Positions 1 to 13,000 of a stretch of 16,132 nucleotides of DNA are shown piece by piece; within the stretch, counting starts at the first letter, position 1, and each line of letters begins with the position of its first letter. Source of the DNA: DYQY01 sp964643725 (GTDB lineage Bacteria > Margulisbacteria > Riflemargulisbacteria > GWF2-35-9 > DYQY01); contig CAZXTL010000035.1 of the NCBI GenBank assembly GCA_964643725.1, positions 1 through 16,132 on the forward strand, written 5' to 3'. The notes beneath the pieces are model-generated. The model did not search any database. It was not told the DNA's origin and saw only the letters and a program-made list of their open reading frames with translations. Both the position numbers and the translations under genes were made by a program.

Positions 1-1019
1 ATGCAGAGCAAGTAACCCGTCACATTCTTCAAGCAAATGTGGTTGGTTGGACAGTTCAGAATATTCAGTTGATAAACGGCAAGAGCCCAAGCATAACAGG
101 TTCTGGAGACAACAAAGGTGGGAGTATTTATATTAATATCAGTGACGCAGGGCATGTTTTAACTATGAACTCAGTGATAATCAGTGGCAACCAAGCATAT
201 AACGGAGGTGCGATTGGTCATCCAACTAACGGTAATTCCAAAGTTGTTGTAATGAATTCTGTAATAGCTAAAAACAGTGCAAATTCTGGTGGTGGATTTT
301 CTCATGGCACGAACACGCTGACAAATAGCAGTGTCTATAGCAACAGTGCTTCTAATTATGGTGGTGGATTTTTTAATGGTACGAATACACTTACTAATAG
401 TAACGTTTATAGCAACATTGTTTCTGCTGGTGATGGTGGTGGCTTTTATGGTGCCACGAACACACTTACGAACAGCAGCGTATATGGCAATAGTGCTAAT
501 AGAGGTGGTGGCTTTTATTATGGCACGAACACTCTTATTAATGTTCTTGCTTATAACAACAGTGGTTCTTCTGGTGGTGTTTTTTATGAAGGTGATAATA
601 AGCTTGCTAATAGTACTGTTGTTTCTAACAATGGAGTTATTTACTATGACGCTACTGCTGCAGGCGGAGCTAATGGTGAGATGCTTGCCTATAACACAAT
701 ATTTGTCGGTAATTTTGATGATGGAACACCTGCTTATTTCAATACTGCTACCATAGACTACTGTACATTTACTGATACTTCACTTCCATCAGTAATGAAC
801 ATTTCAAATCCAATAATGAACTTTGTTACAGGAAACTTTGTTAATTATGCAGGAAGTAACTACAGCATAAATGCTAATTCACCTGCACATGGTCATGGTT
901 CAAATGTTCTATGGAACGCAAACTCCAATAATGTAACTGTTGATATTATTGGTAACCCAAGAATATTTGATGAAACTAATGATGTTGACCGAATTGACCT
1001 TGGAGCTTATGAGTTACAA
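1..1019 (+). repeat. Beta-helix module 1 (5' part outside window)
   Basis: The module enters in its cap at the conserved AEQVTRHI (residues 1-8), then LINGK (about 24-28), GGSIYI (39-44) and the first coil NGGAIG (67-72). Four Pmp-like coils follow (GGGFSHG, GGGFFNG, GGGFYGA, GGGFYYG), then the exit coil LINVLAYNN and the tail with STVVSNNG, LAYNTIF and SPAHGHGSN, closing with IDLGAYELQ at 993-1019. The HGHG tail and the following SRPVCYIE cap define a junction subtype (A') shared only with the module 3/4 junction. It is one of the shorter modules because it has few coils. Confidence 0.85.
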
Positions 1020-4000
1020 GTTTCAAGACCTGTTTGTTATATTGAACCAACTAATGTTTATTATGAAGCAATACAAGATGCACTAGATGTAGTAGAAGAC
1101 GACCAAATTATTCATGTATTAGCAGGCACACACACAGGCCCAGGCAATAGAGGTCTAATATGGCCGAATAAAGCTAACGTAACACTTCAGGGAGTAACTT
1201 CCATTAATACTATTTTGGATGCAGAGCAGGTCACCCGCCATATAAATGCTCTGTATCCAGTAGTCATGAATATTTCAGCTATTAGCTTAATTAATGGTTG
1301 TGTAAGTAACAATGTTGTTGGACAAGACGGAGGTAGTATTTTTATTGCAGTAAGTAGTGATTCTTTCTTATTAAATATAGACGAAGTAATCATCTCTGGC
1401 AACAGCGCATATAATGGTGGTGCTATTGGGCATCCAATTGGTGGTACTTCTAAAGTTGTTGTAATGAATTCGGTCATAGCTAAAAACAGTGCTTCTAGTT
1501 CTGGTGGTGGCTTTTATCAAGGAACTAACACATTGAGTGGCAGTAGTATATTTAGCAACAGAGCTAATATTGGTGCTAGCTTTTATTATGGCACGAACAC
1601 GTTAACAAATAGCTCAGTATATGGCAATAGTGCTTCTAGTTCTGGTGGTGGATTTGCTTATGGCACGAACATGCTGACAAGTAGTAATGTATATAGTAAC
1701 AGTGCCTCTAATTCTGGTGGTGGCTTTAATTATGGCACGAACATGCTGACAAGTAGTAATGTATATAGTAACAGTGCCTCTAATTCTGGTGGTGGCTTTA
1801 ATTATGGCACGAACATGCTGACAAGTAGTAATGTATATAGTAACAGTGCTTCTATTGGTGGTGGTGGCTTTAATTATGGCACGAACACGCTGACAAGTAG
1901 TAATGTATATAGCAACAGAGCTTCTAGTGGTGGTGGATTTTGTGATGGCACGAACACGCTTATGAACAGCAGTGTCTACGGCAACAGTGCTAATTCTGGT
2001 GGAGGTGGTGGATTTGCTGAAGGCACGAACACGCTTACGAACAGCAGTGTCTATAGTAACAGTGCTTCTGTTAGTGGTGGTGGATTTAGAAACGGAACAA
2101 ATGTAATAACTAACAGTAAGATATATAGCAACAGTGCTACAAATGGTGGTGGCTTCAGAGGTGGGACTAACACTCTTATTAATGTTCTTGCTTATAGCAA
2201 TATTTCTCCTTCAGGTAGTGTTTTTTATCTAGGCGACAATAAGCTTGTTAATACTACTATTGTTTCCAACAATGGAGCTATTTATTATGACAATAATGTG
2301 GGTGGTGGAACTAATGGTGAGTTACTTGCTTACAATACTATTTTCTTTGGTAACTTTAATGATGGAACAGATAGCTTCTTTAATACAGCTACAGTTGATC
2401 ATTGTATTATTTCCGATACAAGTTTGCCTCAAGCATTGACAATTTTAAGCCCACGTTACGGATTTAGTAGCATACAGTTTACAAATTATTCTTTTTACGA
2501 TTACAGCATTGTTAGTTCTTCAGTTGCTGTAAATAATGGTTCAACCGATTTGTGGAATGCTAACTCAAACAATATTGCAACTGATATCACTTCCTCCCTT
2601 CCACGTCTTGCTGGTACCACAATCGACATTGGTGCATATGAGTTACAGGCAGCCGACAGAGCTTTTGTTTGCGAGATTGTTGAAACAACCCAGAAATTCC
2701 AAAAAGTTCAAATAGCCTTAGATGCTTTATTTGAAAGACAGTTAGTTGAGGGCAATGCTGAAGGTAACACAATACAAGTTTATGCTGGAACCCATAGTGG
2801 AGTGGCTAATGTGGGACTTATATGGCCAAGTCTTAATAATATTACATTACAGGGCGTAAATTCAGTTGATACTATTTTGGATGCAGTGCAAGTAACTAGA
2901 CATATATATGTGTCTCAAAACATTAGTTTGACGATTAAAAATATAAGTTTAATAAACGGTAAGGTTGCAACAGCCGGAGTACGGTCAGCAAATAATACTG
3001 GAGGTAGTATTTATATAGGAGTGAGTAGTAATGCTTTCTTATTAAACATTGAGCAAGTAAGATTATTAGGCAACAACGCAGGATATGGTGGAGCTATAGG
3101 ACAGGATAGCAATAGTTACAGCGTAGTTAGTATGAATATTAGCAGTGTGTATGGCAATACTGCTCTTGAAGGTGCTGGATTTATTAACGGCGCAAATAGA
3201 ATTATTAATAGTATTTTATATAGCAACACTGCATTAATTGGTGGTGCTTTTTATAATGGCATAAACAGCTTGAATTCCAGTAGTGTATATAACAATGAAG
3301 CAACAGATTTAGGTGGTGCATTTGGTGGTGGAACAAATGTTTTAACTAATTGTAATGTAAATGGCAACACTGCCGATAATAATGGTGGTGCATTTTATTC
3401 TGGTATTAATACGTTGGTTAACAGTAATGTATTTTCTAACAGTTCTTCTGAAGGCGCTGGATTTAATGATGGGACAAACACATTGGTTAGTTGTAATGTA
3501 TATAATAATACTGCACTCAATCAAGGAGGTGCATTTAGCAATAGTAGTGGTGGAGTAAATACTCTAACAAATTGTAATATTTATGGAAATATTGCTCAAT
3601 TTGGTGCAGTTTTTAATTATGGGCCAAACACTGTAGTTAATAGTAAGATTTATAAGAATAGTGCTGATGCTGGAGGCGTATCTCTTTATAGTGCAAATCA
3701 ATTTATAAATGTACTAATTTATGACAATAGCGCTACTAATGGTAGTGTGTTTTGTGCAGGTTATTTAGCAGATAGCATATTACTAAATTGTACAATTGTT
3801 TCAAATAATGGAGCTATTACTTACTTTGATGGTGGAATTGGCAGAAACTTATTAGCATACAACACTATTTTCTTTGGTAATTTTGACGGCGGAACACCTG
3901 ATTTATTTAGTACCACGACTGTAGACTATTGTGTTTTTACTGACGCTACCTTGCCTGCTAGTATGAATATTTTTAATCCAGTTGTGAACTTTATTACTGC

Positions 4001-7000
4001 TGACTTTGTTGATTACGATAATGCTAATTACAGTATTAAGGTTAATTCTCCAGCACATGGACATGGTTTTAATTTGTTATGGAACGCAAATTCCAATAAC
4101 GTAACAGTAGATTTAGCTGGTAATCCAAGAATCCATGACGAAGCAAATGATATAGACAGGATAGATGTTGGAGTCTATGAACTTACAGTTTCAAGACCAG
4201 TTTGCTACATAGAGAGAACAGGGGTTTATTATGAAGCAATACAAGATGCACTAAATGCATCATCAGCAGGCGACACAATTAATGTTTTAGCTGGAACCCA
4301 TACAGGTCCAGGCAATAGAGGTTTAATATGGCCAAACACTGACAATTTAGTGCTTCAGGGAGTTACGTCTGTTAATACTATTCTTGATGCTGAACAGGTC
4401 ACTCGTCATATTTTGGTCACTGGTAATTTGTCATTTGTCATTTGTCATTTGTCATTAATTAACGGTAGAGTAAGTAACAATATTGTAAGCGAAAACGGTG
4501 GTGCGATATGGATGAATGCATCTGCCAGACTAACTATGGATAGTTGTATTTTGAGCGGGAACATTGGATACAACGGAGGTGCTATATATTCTGGTATAAA
4601 CAATATCGCAGATTCCGAGATAAGAGGAAACATTGGATACAATGGTGGTGCGATAAATAGTGCGATAAGTACGTTAAATAATAGTAGAGTTTATAGTAAC
4701 AGAGCAATTAATGGTGGTGGATTTGCTTATTGTACAAATAACATAAGCAATAGTAGCGTAAATAATAATACAGCAATTAATGGTGGTGGATTATATTTTG
4801 GAACGAGCACACTTAATAACTGTAATATATATGGCAATACAGCTTCTGGTGGCGGTGGATTTAATGGTGGGACAAACACACTTACAAACAGTAGAGTTTA
4901 TAGCAATACTGCAGGCGTCGGAGGTGCATTCAATCTTGGCACAAACTTGCTGACTAGTACTAGTGTATATAGCAACAGTGCTAATAATGATGGTGGTGGT
5001 TTTTATCAGGGGAATAATTCATTAAATATTTGTGAAGTTTATAACAATAGAGCTGTTCAAACAGGTGGAGCATTTACTTATGGCAATACATATTTGAGTT
5101 CATGTAATGTATATAATAACAGTGCATCATCTGGCGGTGTATTCTCATCCGGAAACAGCGTTATAAGTAATAGTAAGCTATATGGAAACAGCGCTTCAAA
5201 TGGAGCTGTCTTCCGTTCATCTATTTCTACAATTAATAATAGTGAAATTTATAGTAACTCTGCAAGTTCTGGAGGCGTAGTATATTTAGGAGCGAATGTT
5301 TTTATTAATGCGCTTATTTATAAAAACACTGGTTCACAAGGAAGTTTTGCTTATCAAGGAGATACTAAACTAGTTAACAGTACAATAGTTTCAAATAACG
5401 GAGCAATATATTTTGATAATCTAGATGGTAGCGGAGCAACTAGCGGGAATTTGCTCGCATACAATACAATCTTCTTTGGTAATTTTGACGGTGGCACACC
5501 TGCTTTCTTTAGTACTGCAACAGTAGATAGTTGTATTTTTACAGATGCTACCTTGCCTGCGAGCATGATTGTTGTTAATCCAATACTGTATTTTGTCACA
5601 AGTAACTTTGCTAATTTTGCTGGCGGAGATTATCGTATTAATGCTAATTCTCCTGCTCATAGCTTAGGTTCAAATGTAAATTGGAATGCTAATTCCAATA
5701 ACATTTTTGTAGACCTTGACGGTAATTCAAGAATCTATGATGAAGGTGCTCTACATGAACCAAGGATAGACGTTGGGGCATATGAGTTACAGGTTTCAAG
5801 ATCAGTGTGTTATATAGTGGAAACAGGAGTTTATTACGAATCAATCCAAGATGCACTGAATGCAGCTACGACAGGACGTACTATTCAAGTATTGGCTGGT
5901 ACTCACAAAGGTCCAGGTAACCGAGGCTTGATATGGCCGAACACTGATAATTTAACTCTACGTGGAGTTACTTCTGCTAATACAATTCTTGATGCAGAGC
6001 TTGTCACTCGCCATATTTTGGTCACTGGTAATTTGTCATTAGTCATTAGTCATTTGTCATTAATTAACGGTAGAGTAAGTAACAATATTGTAAGCGAAAA
6101 CGGTGGTGCGATATGGATGAATGCATCTGCCAGACTAACTATGGATAGTTGTATTTTGAGCGGGAACATTGGATACAACGGAGGTGCTATATATTCTGGT
6201 ATAAACAATATCGCAGATTCCGAGATAAGAGGAAACATTGGATACAATGGTGGTGCGATAAATAGTGCGATAAGTACGTTAAATAATAGTAGAGTTTATA
6301 GTAACAGAGCAATTAATGGTGGTGGATTTGCTTATTGTACAAATAACATAAGCAATAGTAGCGTAAATAATAATACAGCAATTAATGGTGGTGGATTATA
6401 TTTTGGAACGAGCACACTTAATAACTGTAATATATATGGCAATACAGCTTCTGGTGGTGGTGGATTCAATGGTGGGAAATACATACTGAACAGTTGTAAC
6501 GTATATAGCAATAGGGCTTCACAGTATGGTGGTGGTTTTTATGGAGGAACAAATACGATTATAAGTAGTAATGTATATGGCAATAGTGCTAGTAATGGTG
6601 GTGCATTTACATCTGGTACTTCCACTTTAATTAACAGTAGTTTGTATGGCAACACTGCCACAGGAGATGGTGGTGGATTTTATAGGGGAACGAATACCCT
6701 TATAAATGTACTTGTTTATAATAACAGAGCAAGCACTCAAGGAGCTGTATTTTATCATGGTAATAGTAAAGTAATTAACAGTACTATTGTTTCTAATAAT
6801 GGGGCTATTTATTATGACGATGTTGTTGAAGCAGGGTCAGCTAGTGGCAATTTGCTTGCCTATAATACGATTTTCTTTGGTGTTTTCAATGGTGGTACAG
6901 ATGCTTACTTCAATACAGCTACAGTTGATAGTTGTATTTTTACAGATGCTACTCTGCCTTCAGTAATGAATATCTCAAACCCAATACTGTATTTTGTTAC

Positions 7001-10000
7001 AAGTAACTTTGCAAATTATACAGGTGGCGATTATCGTATTAATGCCAATTCGCCTGCTCATAGTTGGGGTTCCAATGTAAAATGGAATACTAACTCTAAT
7101 AACGTAACTGCTGACCTAGACGGTAATCCAAGAATACATGATGAAGGTGCTTTACATGAACCAAGGATAGACGTTGGGGCATATGAGTTACAGGTTTCAA
7201 AATCGGTTTGTTATATTGTAGGAACAGGAGTTTATTACGAATCAATCCAAGATGCTCTAAACGCAGCTACTACAGGATGTACAATTAATGTATTAACTGG
7301 TACTCACAAAGGTCCAGGCAATAGAGGATTAGTATGGCCTAACACAGACAAAATTACGTTACAGGGAGTTACTTCAGCGGATACTATTCTTGATGCAGAA
7401 CAGGTTACTCGCCATATTTTGGTTACTGGTAATTTGTCATTAGTCATTAGTCATTTGTCATTAGTTAATGGTCGTGTAAGTAACAATGTTGTTGGACAAG
7501 ACGGTGGAGCAATTTGGATGAACTCCTCAGCTAGATTAACAATGGATAGTTGTATTATTAGCGGAAACAGTGCGAGGTTTGGTGGGGCTGTATATAACGG
7601 GAAAATTAATCTAAGTAATAGTCAATTAAGGGCAAATAGGGCAAGTGATGGCGGTGCGTTTTACGGGGTTGTCCTTACGGCTGATAGAAGTTCATTTTTT
7701 GAAAATAGTGCTAGCAATAGTGGTGGAGTTTTCTTTAGTGGAACGACAGTGCTAACTAATAGCATCATACGTAATAATAGTGCTCAGTCATCTGGTGGAG
7801 TATTTTGGTTAGGGAACAATACTCTAATAAATGGACTTATTTATGATAATTCAAGTAATGGTCTTGGTCTTTTTGCTGAGGGTGATAGTTTCTTATTAAA
7901 CTGTACAGTTATTAATGATAATGGTGTTATCTATTATGAGGATGATACTACTGGTAGCTTTGTTGCTTATAACAGCATTCTTGTTGGCGACTTTGATGGT
8001 GGTGGAGAATATGGTCATGTTACTTTAAGTTATACTGCTTTAACTGATACTATTATTGGTTCAGGAATGGATATTACTGCACCTAGATATGGTTTTCTGA
8101 CCACTCATTTTTATGATTTTGATATTAAGGATTTTAGGGTGCTAAGTTCATCTATCGCTGTAAATAATGGGTTAAATGATTTATGGAATGCAAATTCATA
8201 TAATGTTACGGCTGACCTTGCATATGGGTATAGAATATATATGGTTAATGATATTGACCTTGGTGCTTATGAAATACAGGAATATTTGCCGGTGTTTAAC
8301 TGTGAAATGGTAGAAACAACTCAGAGATTCTATTCTATTCAGGAAGCTATAAATAATGCGAAACAAGGACAGACAATCCAAGTATATGCTGGTACACATT
8401 CTGGGCCTGGAAATGTAGGGTTAGTTTGGACAACAATTAATAATGTAACATTACAAGGAATGTCTTCTGTAGATACTATTCTTAATGCGCAGCAAATAAC
8501 TCGTCATATTTTAGCAAACACATCAGTCCACTTTACACTTCATAACATTGAATTAATCAATGGGCGTGTTAATGATATTGGTGGAAGCATTTATATCCCT
8601 GTAAGTAATGACTCCTTTTTATTAGAGTTAGATACTGTAATTATTTCAGGAAACTATGCAACAAATTTCGGAGGAGCTATAGCTCAAAATGTTGACAGTT
8701 ATAGTAAAGTTAGCATTAATAATAGTGTTTTTTGTGGCAATAATGCTAAGTTAGGCGGTGCATTTTATTATGGAACGAATATCCTAACTAACAGCAAAGT
8801 ATATAACAACACTGCTGAAAATGGTGGTGCGTTCTTAAATGGCAAAAACGTTCTAACTAGCAGTGATGTATATGCAAATAACGTAGCATATAATGGTGGT
8901 GGTTTTAATGGCGGAATAAATGTTCTGAATAGTAGCAGGGTATATAGTAACACTGCAACAGAACTAGGTGGTGGGTTTTCAGGTGGCACGAACACTTTAA
9001 CTAGTAGTAATGTATTTGGAAACAGTGCAACGATATCTGGTGGTGGATTTAGCAGTGGTAATAACACAATTATTAGCAGCAATGTATATTTAAATAGTTC
9101 TGTATCTGGTGGTGGATTTTCAGGTGGCACGAACACTTTAACTAGTAGTAATGTATTTGGAAACAGCGCAACGATATCTGGAGGTGGGTTTAGTAGTGGC
9201 AATAACACAATCATTAGCAGTAATGTATATGTAAATAGTTCTGTAAATGGTGGTGGATTTTCAGGTGGCACGAACACCTTAACTAGTAGTAATGTATTTG
9301 GAAACAGTGCAACACAAAATGGTGGTGGATTTTACGGCGGAACAAACACCTTAACAATTAGTAATGTATTTGGAAACAGTACATCGCAATCTGGTGGTGG
9401 ATTTAGTAGTGGTAATAACACAATTATTAGCAGTACTGTTAGTGGAAACAGTTCTTTAAATGGTGGTGGCTTTAGCAGTGGTAATAACACAATTATTAGC
9501 AGTAATGTTAATGCAAATAGTTCAACGCAATTTGGTGGAGGATTTTATTTTGGCACTAACGTACTGACGAGTAGTAAAGTCTTTAATAACAGTGCTGCCT
9601 TTGGTGGAGGATTTAGTTATGGAGCAAACACATTAAATACCTGTAGTATTTATAGTAATACGGCATCTTCATCTGCTGGTGGTTTTTATCAGGGTACAAA
9701 CACTCTTAATAATTGCAGTATTTATAGCAACAGCACTTCTCAGCTTGGCGGTGCATTTGCTTATGGAACGAACTTACTAACTAGTTGCAATATATATGGT
9801 AATAGTGCTAATTATGGAGGTGGAGTTTATTCCGCTACTATGACTTTGATTTCCAGTAAGCTCTACGATAATAGTGCTAATTACGGTAGTGGATTTAGTG
9901 GTGGTACGAACACTTTAATAAGTGTTCTTGCTTATAATAATATAGCTGCTTTACAGGGTAGTATGTTTTATCTTGGAAATAATACGCTTATAAACAGTAC

Positions 10001-13000
10001 AATAGTTTCTAACAACAAAGAGATTTATTATGACAACATTCTCGAAAGTGGTTCAGCCAGTGGAAACTTACTTGCTTTCAATACAATCTTCTTTGGTGAA
10101 TTTAACGGTGGAACAGTTGCATTCTTTAATACAGCAACAGTAGATAATTGTATTTTTACAGACTTGGCTTTGCCTTCGTTAATGAATATTTCAAATCCAA
10201 TACTGTATTTTGTTACAAGTAACTTTGCAGATTTTGATGGAGGTGATTATCGAATTAACGCAAATTCTCCAGCGCATAGTTGGGGTTCAAATGTTTTATG
10301 GGATGCTAACTCTAACAATGTTACTGTTGACCTTGTTGGTAACACAAGAATACATGATGAAGGTGCTTTACATGAACCTAGAATCGACGTTGGAGCTTAT
10401 GAGTTACAAATTTCCAGAAGTATTTGTTATATAGTAGAAACAGGCGTTTATTTTGAGGCGATCCAAGATGCACTGAATGCTGCGCTGGCCAATCAGAAGA
10501 TTCAGATTCTTGCAGGCACGCATAAAGGACCAGCTAATAGAGGGCTAGTGTGGCCAAGCGTAAATAACATTACACTTCAAGGCGTGTCTTCTATAAATAC
10601 TATTTTAGATGCTGAACAGGTCACCCGTCATATAGCAGTTCCTCAAACAATAAGATTTAAGCTTCAAAACTTGAGCCTAATTAACGGCAGAGTAAGTAAT
10701 AATATAGTGAGTCAAGACGGTGGAGCTATCTGGCTAACAACGAATGCAGTGCTAACTATGGATAATTGTATTATAAGCGACAACATAGCATATCTTGGTG
10801 GCGCATTATTCTCTGGTATAACAAATATCACTAATTCTGAAGTAAGAGGCAACCAGGCACATAATGGTGGTGCTTTTTATAGCGGAACAAACAGTCTTAC
10901 AAATAGTAGTGTCTATATCAATAGTGCTATTCAAAACGGCGGAGCTTTTTATAATGGAGTTAACACTTTAACAGCTAGTAAGGTATATGTTAACAATGCT
11001 GTTCAAGGTGGTGGATTTAGTGGTGGGACAAACACACTTACAAACAGTAGAGTTTATAGCAATACTGCAGTAGTCGGAGGTGCTTTCAATGTTGGCACAA
11101 ACATGCTGACTAGTACTAGTGTATATAGCAACAGTGCTAATAATGATGGTGGAGGTTTTTATCAGGGGAATAATTCATTAAATATTTGTGAAGTTTATAA
11201 CAATAGTGCAATTCAAACAGGTGGAGCATTTACTTATGGCAATACATATTTGAGTTCATGTAATGTATATAATAACAGTGCATCATCTGGCGGTGTATTC
11301 TCATCCGGAAACAGCGTTATAAGTAATAGTAAGCTATATGGAAACAGCGCTTCAAATGGAGCTGTCTTCCGTTCATCTATTTCTACAATTAATAATAGTG
11401 AAATTTATAGTAACTCTGCAAGTTCTGGAGGCGTAGTATATTTAGGAACGAATGTTTTTATTAATGCTCTTATTTATAGCAATACTGGTGCACAAGGAAG
11501 TTTTGCTTATCAAGGCAATAATAAACTAGTTAATAGTACAATCGTTTCAAATAACGGAGCAATTTATTATGACAATATACTTGAAGGTGGTTCAGCTAGT
11601 GGCAACTTGCTAGCGTACAATACAATTTTCTTTGGTAATTTTGATGGAGGAACACCTGCTTTCTTCAATACAGCTACAGTAGATAGTTGTATTTTTACTG
11701 ATGCTACTCTTCCTGCTAGTATGAATGTTGTTAATCCGATACTGTATTTTGTTACAAGTAACTTTGCGAATTATGATGGTGGAGATTATCGTATTAACGC
11801 TAATAGTCCTGCGCATAGTTGGGGTTCAAATGTGAATTGGAATGCTAACTCAAATAACGTAACTGTAGACCTTGATGGTAATCCAAGAATATATGATGTA
11901 GGTGCCTTCCATGAGCCAAGGATAGACGTTGGAGCTTATGAGTTACAGGTTTCAAGATCAATTTGTTATATAGTTGGAACAGGAGTTTATTTTGAATCAA
12001 TCCAAGATGCTCTAAACGCAGCTACAGCAGGAAGTACAATTAATGTATTATCTGGTACGCATAAAGGTCCAGGTAACAGAGGATTAGTATGGCCTAATGT
12101 AAATAACATAACATTACAAGGCATTTCATCAATCGATACTATTATAGATGCAGAACTAATCACTCGTCATATTCTTCAAGCAAACGCAAAAGGATGGCAA
12201 TTACAGAATATCCAATTGATTAACGGCAAGGTATCTACTGAGCATTCAGGAGACAGAATTGGAGGATCAATTTGTATTAGTCTCAGCGATGTTGGGCATA
12301 TATTAACTTTAAATTCAGTGATAATAAGCGGTAATGCTGCATTAAATGGTGGTGCGATAGGCAATCAAAATGGTAGCATCTCCAAGGTTATAGTAGTTAA
12401 CTCTGTGATAGCTAATAATAGTGCTTATTATGGAGGTGGTTTTTCCTATGGTGAGAACATACTGATTAATAGCAATGTATATAGAAACATTGCTACTTAC
12501 GGTGGTGGTTTTGAAGGTGGCACAAATATTCTGACTGACAGTAGCGTTTATTGGAACAGTGCATATCGAGGTGGTGCCTTTAGTTCCGGAACCAATTTAC
12601 TGATTGATTGCAGCGTTTATGGTAACAGCTCTACTGGTTCTGGTGGTGGTGGATTTGCTTATGGTTCTAACACGCTAAGTAATAGCAATGTGTTCGGCAA
12701 CAGTGCTATTCAAAACGGTGGAGGATTTTATTATTCTACAAATACATTAAATAATTGTAATGTATATGGAAACATCGCAGATACTGGTGGAGCATTTGAT
12801 TTTTCAACAAATATGCTAACTAACAGCAGAATATATGCCAACAGTGCTTTAACTTATGGTGGTGGATTTAATAGGGGCACAAACACCCTTATAAATGTCT
12901 TAGCTTATAATAATATAGCAGGTTCACAAGGTAGTATTTTTTATTTTGGAGATAATAAGCTTATTAACAGTACAATAGTTTCTAATAATGGAGCAATTTA

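Larger units (their letters stand above)
4188..5792 (+). repeat. Beta-helix module 4 (535 aa), mosaic of modules 5 and 8
   Basis: The cap (SRPVCYIERTG, EAIQDALNA, GTHTGPGNRG, DAEQVTRHI) is followed by LVTGNLS, encoded by an in-frame 7-bp microsatellite, then LINGR. The first coils are the GGAIWMN type. Eleven Pmp-like coils follow. Bases 4444-4852 are identical to module 5 and about 4857-5410 are nearly identical to module 8, so the module looks like a recombinant whose crossover lies close to 4853. The tail is type A (SPAHSLGSN, HEPRIDVGAYELQ). Confidence 0.85.
5793..7193 (+). repeat. Beta-helix module 5 (467 aa)
   Basis: The type A cap (SRSVCYIVETG, ESIQDALNA, GTHKGPGNRG) has DAELVTRHI, with Leu for the usual Gln. 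The heptamer-encoded stretch NLSLVISHLS and LINGR follow. There are eight Pmp-like coils; the first four and the start of the fifth are copied exactly from or to module 4, and the rest are unique. The exit coil is LINVLVYNN. The tail reads STIVSNNGAIYYDD, LAYNTIFFGVF, SPAHSWGSN, HEPRIDVGAYELQ. Confidence 0.85.

Noticed and set aside
331..756. Leucine/valine-rich + strand ORF in another frame, with look-alikes at 2245-2439, 3361-3558, 10210-10434 and 15850-16119
   Set aside because: They are shadows in a shifted frame of the repeat protein. They recur at equivalent module positions because the modules are homologous, and their hydrophobic look comes from shifted Asn/Thr/Gly codons.
1662..1877. 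Regular repeats that could suggest a CRISPR array
   Set aside because: The 72-bp units are contiguous coding repeats without unique spacers and stay in frame as beta-helix coils.
3523..3530. AAGGAGGT resembling a strong ribosome binding site, with similar GGAGGT strings throughout
   Set aside because: It encodes Gly-Gly of the coil motif, and no suitable in-frame start lies at the right distance. Such strings are expected from GGA-GGT codon pairs.
4427..4454. Heptamer tract as a mobile-element or promoter remnant
   Set aside because: The tract is in frame and length-matched to the non-repetitive segment of other modules, and there are no inverted repeats or promoter motifs around it. It is treated as coding.
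4445..4642. Identical minus-strand ORFs at 4445-4642 and 6050-6247
   Set aside because: They are antisense shadows of direct repeat R1 and are identical only because the DNA is duplicated.
8768..9277. 169-codon minus-strand ORF rich in Pro and Leu with apparent repeats
   Set aside because: It is antisense to the coil run of module 7; its repeats are the complement of the 141-bp unit. It has no independent coding evidence.
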